From Streptomyces deccanensis (GTDB taxonomy: Bacteria; Actinomycetota; Actinomycetes; Streptomycetales; Streptomycetaceae), in assembly GCF_022385335.1 (NCBI RefSeq), contig NZ_CP092431.1:4526001-4590000 (forward strand): 64,000 nucleotides of DNA. Direction: 5' to 3'. The notes below the pieces were generated by a model. It had not been told where the DNA came from. It ran no database searches and was given only the letters and a program-made list of their open reading frames with translations. Shown piece after piece: positions 1-7,553 of the stretch (its first letter is position 1; every line of letters begins with the position of its first letter). A program made the translations under genes and the position numbers.

Positions 1-636
1 GCGGGAGGGGGCGCCGCCGTGGAGGGGGCCGGACATGGCTCCGACCGCGCCGGAGAGGGCCGCCGCGACATCCGCGCCCGTCGACGCGATGACCCTCGCC
101 GTGAAGGTGGAGGCGTTCATGCCGTGCTCGGCGGCGCTGGTCCAGTAGGCGTCGACGGCGGCGACGTGCTTGGGGTCGGGCTCGCCGCGCCAGCGGATCA
201 TGAAGCGTTCGACGACGGACTGGGCCTTGTCGATCTCGCGCTGCGGGACCATGGGCAGGCCCTGGCCGCGCGCGGACTGGGCGACGTAGGAGAGGGCCAT
301 GACGGCGGCGCGGGCGAGGTCGGCGCGGGCCTGCTCCTCGTCGATGTCGAGGAGGGGTTTGAGGCCCCAGACGGGGGCGAGCATGGCGAGCGCGGACTGG
401 ACGTCGACGCGGATGTCGCCGGAGTGGACGGGGATGGGGAACGGCTCGGCGGGCGGGAGGCCGGGGCGGAAGGCGCCGTCGACGAGGAGGCCCCAGACGT
501 TGCCGAAGGAGACGTGGCCGACCAGGTCCTCGATGTCGACGCCCCGGTAGCGGAGGGCGCCGCCTTCCTTGTCCGGTTCGGCGATCTCCGTCTCGAACGC
601 GACGACTCCTTCGAGCCCGGGTACGAAGTCGGACAT
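1..636 (-). CDS. citA: Citrate synthase 2 (partial, C-terminus beyond window)
   Basis: Condenses acetyl-CoA and oxaloacetate to citrate at entry to the TCA cycle. About 212 N-terminal residues are present, starting MSDFVPGLEGVVAFETEI; the reading frame leaves the window at position 1. The stretch GGALRYRGVDIEDLV and the GPLHGGA motif near residue 205, which carries the active-site histidine of the family, identify it. The start at 636 has AGAGGAGC 6-8 nt upstream. It is divergent from pdxH across a 139-nt region with AGTGCCACT repeats. The citA/pdxH pairing is, from memory, the normal Streptomyces arrangement. The family is clear; the remaining ~150 residues cannot be checked here. Confidence 0.93.
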   Translation of the reverse strand, partial: MSDFVPGLEGVVAFETEIAEPDKEGGALRYRGVDIEDLVGHVSFGNVWGLLVDGAFRPGLPPAEPFPIPVHSGDIRVDVQSALAMLAPVWGLKPLLDIDEEQARADLARAAVMALSYVAQSARGQGLPMVPQREIDKAQSVVERFMIRWRGEPDPKHVAAVDAYWTSAAEHGMNASTFTARVIASTGADVAAALSGAVGAMSGPLHGGAPSR

Positions 637-696
637 CAGGCGGCTCCTCTTGATGTGTGCGACAGGAAGACAGGCGGTTCCAGCACCATACGCCTG

Positions 697-738
697 AGTG
701 CCACTTTTGGGGAGAGTCCGCGGCACTCAGTGCCACTT
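697..738. promoter_or_regulatory. AGTGCCACTT repeat, candidate operator between citA and pdxH
   Basis: AGTGCCACTT occurs at 697-706 and again at 729-738, 32 bp apart. The second copy is part of the palindrome GGCACT-C-AGTGCC (722-734). AGTG-C-CACT is itself a 9-bp inverted repeat. The position between divergent genes suggests a repressor or activator site; the protein that binds is not known to me. Confidence 0.5.
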
Positions 739-775
739 CTCCTCCGGTCCGCCGTTCGTACGGCAGGATGACCGT

Positions 776-1429
776 GTGAACGATCACGATCCCGCTCTCA
801 TGCGCAAGCAGTACCGTGCCGACGGGCTCGACGAGAGTGAGCTGGCCGCCGGTCCCATGGAGCAGTTCGGGCGGTGGTTCCTCCAGGCCGCGCAGGAGGG
901 GGCGGTGTTCGAGCCGAACGCGATGGTGGTGTCGACGGCCGATGCCGAGGGGCGCCCCTCTTCTCGTACGGTGCTGATGAAGGCGTACGACGCGCAGGGC
1001 TTCGTCTTCTACACGAACTACGACTCCCGCAAGGCCCGTGACCTGGCGGCGAACCCGTACGTCTCGCTGCTGTTCCCCTGGCACGCGCTGGCCCGGCAGG
1101 TGATCGTGACGGGTTCGGCGGTGCGGACCGGGCGGGACGAGACGGCGGCGTACTTCCGGACCCGGCCGCACGGTTCGCAGTTGGGGGCGTGGGCCAGCGC
1201 GCAGTCCTCGGTGATCTCCTCGCGGGCCGAACTGGACGCCGCGTACGAGGAGTTGCACGCGCGCTATCCGGAGGGGGAGCAGGTGCCGGTGCCGCCGAAC
1301 TGGGGTGGTTTCCGGGTGGTGCCGCGGAGTGTGGAGTTCTGGCAGGGGCGGTGGAACCGGCTGCACGACCGGCTGCGGTACGTGGCCGAGCCGGACGGGT
1401 CGTGGCGGGTGGAGCGGCTCAGTCCCTGA
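776..1429 (+). CDS. pdxH: Pyridoxamine 5'-phosphate oxidase
   Basis: FMN-dependent oxidation of pyridoxine or pyridoxamine 5'-phosphate to pyridoxal 5'-phosphate, the last step of the B6 salvage route, in the cytoplasm. The 217-residue product has the normal family length. N-terminal flavin-binding elements ([31 protein letters not shown]) and the C-terminal dimerisation signature [16 protein letters not shown] are complete. I start at GTG 776 (V-N-D-H-D-P); the frame is open upstream to 698, but that would add a non-homologous stretch lying over the repeat operator. Monocistronic; the next gene is convergent. Confidence 0.95.
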   Translation: MNDHDPALMRKQYRADGLDESELAAGPMEQFGRWFLQAAQEGAVFEPNAMVVSTADAEGRPSSRTVLMKAYDAQGFVFYTNYDSRKARDLAANPYVSLLFPWHALARQVIVTGSAVRTGRDETAAYFRTRPHGSQLGAWASAQSSVISSRAELDAAYEELHARYPEGEQVPVPPNWGGFRVVPRSVEFWQGRWNRLHDRLRYVAEPDGSWRVERLSP

Positions 1430-1469
1430 GGTCGGGCCCTTGATGTCGAGCCCTTGATCCGGGGGTGGC

Positions 1470-2072
1470 TCAGCCGAGTTTCTCGTCGAGCAGGGTCGCC
1501 CACTGGGCCACCACCTTGTCGCGGCGGCCGGTGTCGTCGGTGAGGAGGTTGGCGAGGCCGAGGCCGCGGGCCATGTCGAGGAGGCCCTGGACGGTTTCGC
1601 GGACGCCGGGGACGGTCTCGTCGGCGCGCAGGAGGTCGACGGCGATGCGGTGGGTCTCGCGGCCGACGCGGGCTTCGAGTTCGGTGACGCGGGAGCGGAG
1701 CTGGTCCTCGTTGGAGGCGGCGACCCAGAGGTGGAGGGCGGCGCGGAAGAGGGGGCCGGTGAAGAGGTCGACGACGGCGGAGACGACGGCGCGGCGGTCG
1801 GCGGTGCCTTCGGGGAAGAGGGCGCGCAGGGCGAGGGAGCGCTCTTCGGCGACGTATTCGACGGCCGCGGTGAACAGGTCCTCGCGGGTGCGGAAGTGGT
1901 GCTGGGCGGCGCCTCGGGAGACGCCGGCGCGTTCGGCGACGACGGAGACCGTGGAGCCGGCCCAGCCGTGTTCGGCGAGGCAGGCGACGGCGGCTTCCAG
2001 GAGGCGTCGGCGGGTGGCGCGGCTGCGGTCCTGCTTGGGGCCGCGATCCACGCCCGGCCCTGTTTCCGTCAT
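1470..2072 (-). CDS. TetR/AcrR-family transcriptional regulator
   Basis: A 200-residue one-domain repressor. The N-terminal helix-turn-helix is clear (LLEAAVACLAEHGWAGSTVS, then ERAGVSRGAAQHHFRTREDL), followed by an all-helical ligand-binding domain. The ATG at 2072 lies 2 nt after the stop of the enoyl-CoA hydratase, so it is probably translationally coupled and the last gene of the catabolic operon. A start at 2087 is also open but would overlap the upstream gene. By analogy with TetR repressors at the end of acyl-CoA operons it may autoregulate the block through a CoA-thioester ligand; that is inference. A candidate TetR-type palindrome lies at 11908-11921. Confidence 0.88.
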   Translation of the reverse strand: MTETGPGVDRGPKQDRSRATRRRLLEAAVACLAEHGWAGSTVSVVAERAGVSRGAAQHHFRTREDLFTAAVEYVAEERSLALRALFPEGTADRRAVVSAVVDLFTGPLFRAALHLWVAASNEDQLRSRVTELEARVGRETHRIAVDLLRADETVPGVRETVQGLLDMARGLGLANLLTDDTGRRDKVVAQWATLLDEKLG

Positions 2073-2074
2073 GC

Positions 2075-2839
2075 TCACAACACCCATCCCGGGTCCCGTC
2101 CTTCGAGGAACGCCGTCATGCCCTCGCGGGCGTCGGCGGAGGCGAACAATCGGGACGAGAGGCTGGTCAGTTCGCCCGCGTCCGCGTCGAAGTTCTCCAG
2201 CACCTTAGCCGTGAGCAGGCGTTTCGTCTCCGCCAGGGCCCTCGGTGAGGCTCGGCGCAGTCCGTCGAGGACGGGTTCGAGTAGGTCGTCGACGTCGGCG
2301 CCGGCCATCGTGAGCACGCCGATGCGGGCGGCTTCGGCGGGGCCGAACCTCTCGCCGGTGAGGCAGTAGCGGGCGAGGGCGCGGGGGTCGGTGCGGGGGT
2401 GGAGGGTGAGGGAGATGACGGCGGGCGCGACGCCGATGCGGACCTCGGTGAGCGCGAACCCGGCGTCGGGGCCGCCGGCGGCGATGTCGCAGGCGCCGAG
2501 CAGGCCGAGGCCGCCCGCGCGGACGTGGCCGGTGACGCGGGCGACGACGGGCCGGGGCAGTTCGAGGATCCGGCGGAGCAGGTCGACCAGGGCCTTCGGG
2601 TCGGGTGGGTCGCGCAGGTCGGCGCCCGCGCAGAAGGTGTTCCCGGTGTGGGTGAGGACGACGGCGCGTACGTCGTCGTCCTCGCCGCACCGGGTGAGCG
2701 CGTCCGACAGGTCCCGCACCAGCCGCGCGGAGAGCGCGTTGCGGTTGGCCGGGGAGTCGAGGGTGAGGGTGGTGACGCCCCGGTGGTGCGTGGCACGCAC
2801 GAGGGGGCTGAGGGTCGGGGCGGGGTCGGTCTCGGTCAT
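2075..2839 (-). CDS. Enoyl-CoA hydratase/isomerase family protein
   Basis: A crotonase-fold protein of 254 residues, usual for the family. It carries the oxyanion-hole sequence NTFCAGADLRDP and the second loop VRAGGLGLLGACDIA, with a glutamate in ALTEVRIGVAP at the position usual for the catalytic acid. Family members hydrate 2-enoyl-CoA thioesters; the substrate cannot be read from sequence. ATG 2839 overlaps the stop of the ligase by 4 nt (ATGA), and TetR follows 2 nt after its stop, so all three are one transcript. In context it would act after the CoA ligase and dehydrogenase in a beta-oxidation-like sequence. Confidence 0.9.
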   Translation of the reverse strand: MTETDPAPTLSPLVRATHHRGVTTLTLDSPANRNALSARLVRDLSDALTRCGEDDDVRAVVLTHTGNTFCAGADLRDPPDPKALVDLLRRILELPRPVVARVTGHVRAGGLGLLGACDIAAGGPDAGFALTEVRIGVAPAVISLTLHPRTDPRALARYCLTGERFGPAEAARIGVLTMAGADVDDLLEPVLDGLRRASPRALAETKRLLTAKVLENFDADAGELTSLSSRLFASADAREGMTAFLEGRDPGWVL

Positions 2840-4404
2840 AGGCGTTCCCTGAGTTCGCGGCGGAGGATCTTCCCGGAGGCCGCGCGGGGTACGTCGGCGA
2901 TGAAGGTGACGTGGCGGACGCGTTTGTAGGGGGCGACGCGTTCGGCGACGTACATCATCACCTCGCCCTCGGAGAGCTCGTGCGCGGTGGGACGGCGGAC
3001 GACGAAGGCGTGCGGGACCTCGTTGCCGTCGTCGTCGTAGTGGCCGATGACGGCGGCGTCGGCGATGCCGGGGTGGGTGACGAGGAGGGCTTCGAGTTCG
3101 GCGGGGGCGACCTGGAAGCCCTTGTACTTGATGAGTTCCTTGACGCGGTCGACGACGTACAGCCAGCCGTCGGCGTCGACGTGTCCGATGTCGCCGGTGG
3201 AGAGCCAGCCGTCGGCGTCGATCATCTCGGCGGTGGCCTGGGGGCGGCCCAGGTAGCCCTTCATGACCTGGGGGCCCCGGATGACGATCTCGCCGGGTTC
3301 GCCGACGCCGACCTCCTTGCCGGGGTCGTCGAGGGAGACGATCCGCATCTCGGTGCCGGCGATGAGTTTGCCGACGGTGCCGGGGGGTGCGACGGCGGCC
3401 TGGACGAGGGGGACCAGGTGGGAGCAGGGGGAGAGTTCGGTCATGCCGTAGCCCTGGACGACGGGCGGCAGGGAGAGGCGGGTGGAGCAGGCGGCGGCGA
3501 GGCGCGCGTCGAGGGGGGCCGCGGCCGAGAGGATGTGCTGGACCGTGGAGAGGTCGTAGCGCTCGGCGGCCGGGTGTTTGGCGAGGGCCAGGACGATCGG
3601 CGGGGCCACGTAGAGGTGGGTGATCCGGTGTTCGGCGATCGCCTTGAGGTAGCCCTCCAGGTCGAAGCGGGGCAGGACGACGACCGTGGCGCCGAGCCGC
3701 AGCGGGGCGTTCATCAGCGCGGTGAGCCCGTAGATGTGGAAGAACGGGAGCACGGCGAGGATGCGGTCGCCGGGGCCGGCCGGCATGACCGGTTCGAGCT
3801 GGGCGAGGTTGGTGGCGATGGATCGGTGGGTGAGCATGACGCCCTTGGGGACGCCGGTCGTGCCGGAGGAGTACGGCAGGGCCGCGAGGTCCGTCACCGG
3901 GTCGATGTCGACGGCCGGTTCGGGCGCGGCGGAGGCCAGCATGTCGATCAGCGAGCGGTGGCCGGGGGCGCTGTCGCAGACGAAGATCTCCCGTATGCCG
4001 CCGACGCGTTCGGCGGCGGCGCGGGCGGTCTCCAGCAGCGGTGAGACCGTGACGATCCAGCTCGCCCCGGAGTCCTGGAGCTGTGTGGCCAGCTCACCGG
4101 GGGTGGCCAGCGGGTGCACGGTGGTGACGGTGGCGCCCGCGCGGGTGGCCGCGTAGAACGCCGTCGGGTAGGCGATGGTGTTGGGGCTGTGCAGGGCGAG
4201 GACGTCGCCCTTGCGGACGCCGGCGTCGGCGAACGCGGCCGCGAGCCGCCGGTGGAAGCGGTCCAGCTGTTCGTAGGTGAGGGTCGTGCCGTCGACTCCG
4301 TCGATCAGCGCGGGCAGGTCGCCGAACTCGGCCGCGCGGCCCAGGACGGCGTCGTGGATGGGGAGGTCGAGGGGTGGGACGTCTGCGTACTCGCTGCGGA
4401 ACAT
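2836..4404 (-). CDS. Cinnamate/4-coumarate-CoA ligase (ANL superfamily)
   Basis: Activates an aryl or acyl carboxylate to its CoA thioester through an acyl-adenylate. All ANL core motifs are present: SSGTTGVPKGVMLTH (AMP-binding), GYGMTELSP, GWLSTGDIGHVDADG, the hinge region KYKGFQVAPAELE and the C-terminal lysine in ASGKILRREL. At 522 residues, starting MFRSEYADVPPLDLPIHDAV, it matches from memory the characterised S. coelicolor cinnamate:CoA ligase (ScCCL, SCO4383), which accepts cinnamate and 4-coumarate. The start has GGAGGA directly upstream. It lies 36 nt after the dehydrogenase and overlaps the hydratase by 4 nt. The ligase activity is solid; the in vivo substrate in this operon is open. 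Confidence 0.92.
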   Translation of the reverse strand: MFRSEYADVPPLDLPIHDAVLGRAAEFGDLPALIDGVDGTTLTYEQLDRFHRRLAAAFADAGVRKGDVLALHSPNTIAYPTAFYAATRAGATVTTVHPLATPGELATQLQDSGASWIVTVSPLLETARAAAERVGGIREIFVCDSAPGHRSLIDMLASAAPEPAVDIDPVTDLAALPYSSGTTGVPKGVMLTHRSIATNLAQLEPVMPAGPGDRILAVLPFFHIYGLTALMNAPLRLGATVVVLPRFDLEGYLKAIAEHRITHLYVAPPIVLALAKHPAAERYDLSTVQHILSAAAPLDARLAAACSTRLSLPPVVQGYGMTELSPCSHLVPLVQAAVAPPGTVGKLIAGTEMRIVSLDDPGKEVGVGEPGEIVIRGPQVMKGYLGRPQATAEMIDADGWLSTGDIGHVDADGWLYVVDRVKELIKYKGFQVAPAELEALLVTHPGIADAAVIGHYDDDGNEVPHAFVVRRPTAHELSEGEVMMYVAERVAPYKRVRHVTFIADVPRAASGKILRRELRERL

Positions 4405-4440
4405 GGTTCCTCCTCGTGCGCTCCGCCGACGCGTGCCGGT

Positions 4441-5601
4441 TCAGTACGACTTCGGCAGGCCCAGGGTCTGGTGGGAGACGTAGTTGAGAATCATCTCCCG
4501 GCTCACCGGCGCGATACGAGACACGCGCGCGGCGGTAATCAGCGAGGCGAGGCCGAACTCGGCCGTGAGGCCGTTCCCGCCGAGGGTGTGCACGGCCTGG
4601 TCGACGGCCCGCACGCACGCCTCGCCCGCCGCGTACTTGGCCATGTTGGCCGCTTCGCCGGCCGTAGCGTCGTCACCGGCGTCGTAGAGGTGGGCCGCCT
4701 TCTGCATCATCAGGCGGGCCAGTTCGAGTTCGATGTGGGACTGGGCGAGGGGGTGGGCGATCGCCTGGTGGGCACCGATGGGCTGCCGCCAGACCGTGCG
4801 GTCGCGGGCGTACTCGACGGCTCTGCCGAGGGCGTACCTGGCCATGCCGATGGCGAAGGCGGCCGTCATGATCCGCTCGGGGTTGAGGCCGGCGAACAGT
4901 TGGAGGAGGCCGGCGTTATCGTCGCCGACCAGGGCGTCGGCGGGGAGCCGGATGTCGTCGAAGCTCAGCTCGAACTGCTTCTCGGCGGCGCGGAGTTCCA
5001 TGTCGATCTGCCGGTACGCGAAGCCAGGGGTGTCCGTGGGGACGATGAAGAGGCAGGGCTTGAGGGTGCCGGTGCGAGCGTCCTCGGTGCGGCCGACGAT
5101 GAGGACGGCGTCCGCCCGGTCGACGCCCGAGATGAAGACCTTGCGGCCCGTGAGCAGCCAGTCGACTCCGTCGCGGCGGGCGGTGGTGGTGATGCGGTGG
5201 CTGTTGGAGCCGGCGTCGGGTTCGGTGATGCCGAAGGCCATCACGCGGGTGCCGTTCGCCAGGGCGGGCAGCCAAGTCTGCTTCTGAGCCTTGGTGCCGA
5301 AGCGGGCGATGACCGTACCGCAGATGGCCGGTGACACGACCATCATGAGCAACGGGCAGCCTGCGGCTCCGAGTTCCTCCAGGACGATGGAGAGTTCGGT
5401 GATGCCGCCGCCTCCGCCGTCGTACTCCTCGGGGAGGTTGACGCCCAGGTAGCCGAGTTTTGCCGCCTCGGACCAGAGTTCGTCTGGGTGGCGGTTCTCT
5501 TTGTTGACCGTGGCTATGTATGCACGGCCGTAACGCTTTCCCAGGGCGGAGACTGCGGCTCGTAGGGCTTTGTGTTCTTCGGATTCCAGGACGGGGGGCA
5601 T
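4441..5601 (-). CDS. Acyl-CoA dehydrogenase
   Basis: FAD flavoprotein that makes the alpha,beta double bond in an acyl-CoA. The 386 residues show the three-domain family layout: an N-terminal helical domain, the FAD/substrate loop GITEPDAGSNSHRITT (residues ~145-160), and a C-terminal helical domain with RTVWRQPIGAHQAIAHPLAQ and LGGNGLTAEFGLA. ATG 5601 is preceded by AGGAGC. It sits between the carboxylase alpha subunit (84 nt upstream) and the CoA ligase (36 nt downstream), all on the minus strand. In leucine and terpene catabolic operons a dehydrogenase makes the enoyl-CoA that the carboxylase then uses, which fits this neighbourhood. Substrate class undetermined. Confidence 0.92.
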   Translation of the reverse strand: MPPVLESEEHKALRAAVSALGKRYGRAYIATVNKENRHPDELWSEAAKLGYLGVNLPEEYDGGGGGITELSIVLEELGAAGCPLLMMVVSPAICGTVIARFGTKAQKQTWLPALANGTRVMAFGITEPDAGSNSHRITTTARRDGVDWLLTGRKVFISGVDRADAVLIVGRTEDARTGTLKPCLFIVPTDTPGFAYRQIDMELRAAEKQFELSFDDIRLPADALVGDDNAGLLQLFAGLNPERIMTAAFAIGMARYALGRAVEYARDRTVWRQPIGAHQAIAHPLAQSHIELELARLMMQKAAHLYDAGDDATAGEAANMAKYAAGEACVRAVDQAVHTLGGNGLTAEFGLASLITAARVSRIAPVSREMILNYVSHQTLGLPKSY

Positions 5602-5655
5602 GACAGGGCTCCTAAGGGGGTGGGTCCGTTCGTTGTTTGGAGGGTGCCGGTCTGT

Positions 5656-5687
5656 GGGGGCTTGTCGCGCAGTTCCCCGCGCCCCTT
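5656..5687. repeat. Half-copy of the GC-rich intergenic inverted repeat (copy a)
   Basis: One arm (GGGGGCTTGTCGCGCAGTTC then CCCGCGCCCCTT) of the repeat family found complete at 25381, 34461, 56242 and 57814. It ends within the TAA stop codon of the carboxylase alpha subunit (5686-5688), so the repeat's conserved edge supplies the stop. Confidence 0.8.
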
Positions 5688-7542
5688 AGGTGGGCTGGTG
5701 CTCGACCACGGCCAAGAGGGCGCCCATTTCCACCTGTTGGCCCGGTGTGGCGTGTAGGGCCGTCAGCGTTCCTGTCGCCGGGGATGTGATCTTGTGTTCC
5801 ATCTTCATCGCCTCCAGCCAGAGGAGGGGTTGGCCCGCTTCCACGGGTGAGCCCGGCTTCAGGTGGTCCGCGATGCGTACGACCGTGCCCGGCATGGGGG
5901 CCAGGAGGGAGCCCGGGGGCTGTTGGGTGGTGGGGTCGGGGAAGCGGGGGAGGGCGGTGAGGGTGGTGGTGTTGACGTGGACGCGGTCGCCGTAGCGGGC
6001 GACCTCGAACTTCCGTTGTACGCCGTCCACTTCGAGGACGACGAGACGCGCGTCCGCGTGGATGATCCGGACTCCGTCTGCCTCCGGGCCGGTCCTGGTG
6101 TGCCGGTAGCGGACCTCGTGCTCCTCCCCCGCCGTCGCGTACCGCTTGACCTGGGGCTGGGAGGGCACGTTGCGGAAGCCGCCGAAACGGGGGTCGCCCT
6201 CGGTGGCCTCGGCCAGGGCGGCGGCCAGCGGGGCGTAGGGGTCGGGGGCGGGGGTGGTGAGGGCCGGGAGGTGGCGGTCGTAGAAGGCCGTGTCCATGCG
6301 GGCGGACGTGAACTCCTCGTGGCGCAGGGAGTTCACCAGCAGGGCGCGGTTGGTGGTCGGGCCGTGCAGGGTCGCCCGGTCCAGCGCGCCTGCCAGCCTG
6401 CGGATCGCCTCCGCCCGGGTGGGAGCGTGGGCGATCACCTTGGCGAGCAGGGGGTCGTAGTGGACGCCGATCGTGTCGCCGTCCTCGTAGCCGGTGTCCA
6501 GGCGGACCCCCTCGGGGACGGCCAGTCGGTGCAGGATGCCTGTCTGCGGGGCCCACGCGTGGGCCGGGTCCTCGGCGTACAGGCGGGCCTCGATCCCGTG
6601 GCCGTGTGCGGTCGGTGGGGCGGTGGGCAGGGCGTGGCCCTCGGCGACGCGGAGCTGTTCGGCGACCAGGTCGAGGCCGAAGACGGCTTCGGTGACCGGG
6701 TGTTCGACCTGGAGGCGGGTGTTCATCTCCAGGAAGTGGGCCGTGCCGTCGGACACCAGGAACTCGACCGTGCCCGCGCCGACGTAGTCCACGGCTCGGG
6801 CGGCGCGTACGGCCAGGGTGTGGAGTTCCGCCGTCAGCTCCTCGGGGAGGGCGGGGGCCGGCGCCTCCTCGATCACCTTCTGGTGGCGGCGTTGGAGGGA
6901 GCAGTCGCGGGTGCCGAGCGGCCAGACGGTGCCGTGGGTGTCGGCGAGGATCTGCACCTCGACATGGCGGCCGTTCTCGATGTACGGCTCGACGAAGACC
7001 TCGCCGTCTCCGAAGGCGCTCGCGGCCTCGGCGCGGGCGCTCTCCAGGGCGGCGGGCAGGTCGTCGAGGCGGCCTACGACGCGCATGCCGCGTCCGCCGC
7101 CGCCCGCCGCCGCCTTCACCAGGACCGGGAGGTCCTTCTCGGTGACCTCGGCCTCGTCGAGGGGGGTGAGGCCCATGAGTTCCTTGGCGCGGGTCTTCGA
7201 CGCCATGGCCTCGATCGCCTCGGGGGGCGGGCCGATCCAGACGAGGCCCGCGTCCTGGACGGCACGGGCGAAGTCCGGGTTCTCGGAGAGGAAGCCGTAG
7301 CCGGGGTGGACGGCGTCGGCGCCTGCGGCGAGGGCCGCCTTCACGATGCTGTCGCCGCGCAGATAGGTGTCGGCGGGGGTCGCGCCCGGCAGCCGTACGG
7401 CCGTGTCGGCGACGCGCGTGTGGAGGGCGCCCGCGTCGGCGTCGGAGTGCACGGCGACGGTGCGGATGCCCAGCTCGGCGCAGGTGCGGAAGATCCGGCA
7501 GGCGATCTCGCCCCGGTTGGCGACGAGGACAGAAGTGATCAC
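5686..7542 (-). CDS. Acyl-CoA carboxylase alpha subunit (biotin carboxylase + biotin carrier)
   Basis: Carboxylates its own biotin with ATP and bicarbonate and passes the carboxyl to the partner beta subunit. The order is: biotin-carboxylase N-domain (VLVANRGEIACRIFRTC), ATP-grasp with GGGGRGMRVV and EMNTRLQVEHPVTE, a linker/BT-like region, and a C-terminal biotinyl domain with EAMKMEHKI, the lysine being the biotin site. 618 residues. I start at GTG 7542 because GAGGGAA lies 7 nt upstream and the conserved domain begins at the third residue; the frame is open far upstream in a non-coding register. The beta subunit ends 11 nt before it. The architecture fits 3-methylcrotonyl- or geranyl-CoA-carboxylase-like enzymes as well as propionyl-CoA carboxylase. 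Confidence 0.93.
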   Translation of the reverse strand: MITSVLVANRGEIACRIFRTCAELGIRTVAVHSDADAGALHTRVADTAVRLPGATPADTYLRGDSIVKAALAAGADAVHPGYGFLSENPDFARAVQDAGLVWIGPPPEAIEAMASKTRAKELMGLTPLDEAEVTEKDLPVLVKAAAGGGGRGMRVVGRLDDLPAALESARAEAASAFGDGEVFVEPYIENGRHVEVQILADTHGTVWPLGTRDCSLQRRHQKVIEEAPAPALPEELTAELHTLAVRAARAVDYVGAGTVEFLVSDGTAHFLEMNTRLQVEHPVTEAVFGLDLVAEQLRVAEGHALPTAPPTAHGHGIEARLYAEDPAHAWAPQTGILHRLAVPEGVRLDTGYEDGDTIGVHYDPLLAKVIAHAPTRAEAIRRLAGALDRATLHGPTTNRALLVNSLRHEEFTSARMDTAFYDRHLPALTTPAPDPYAPLAAALAEATEGDPRFGGFRNVPSQPQVKRYATAGEEHEVRYRHTRTGPEADGVRIIHADARLVVLEVDGVQRKFEVARYGDRVHVNTTTLTALPRFPDPTTQQPPGSLLAPMPGTVVRIADHLKPGSPVEAGQPLLWLEAMKMEHKITSPATGTLTALHATPGQQVEMGALLAVVEHQPT

Positions 7543-7553
7543 GAAGGGTTCCC

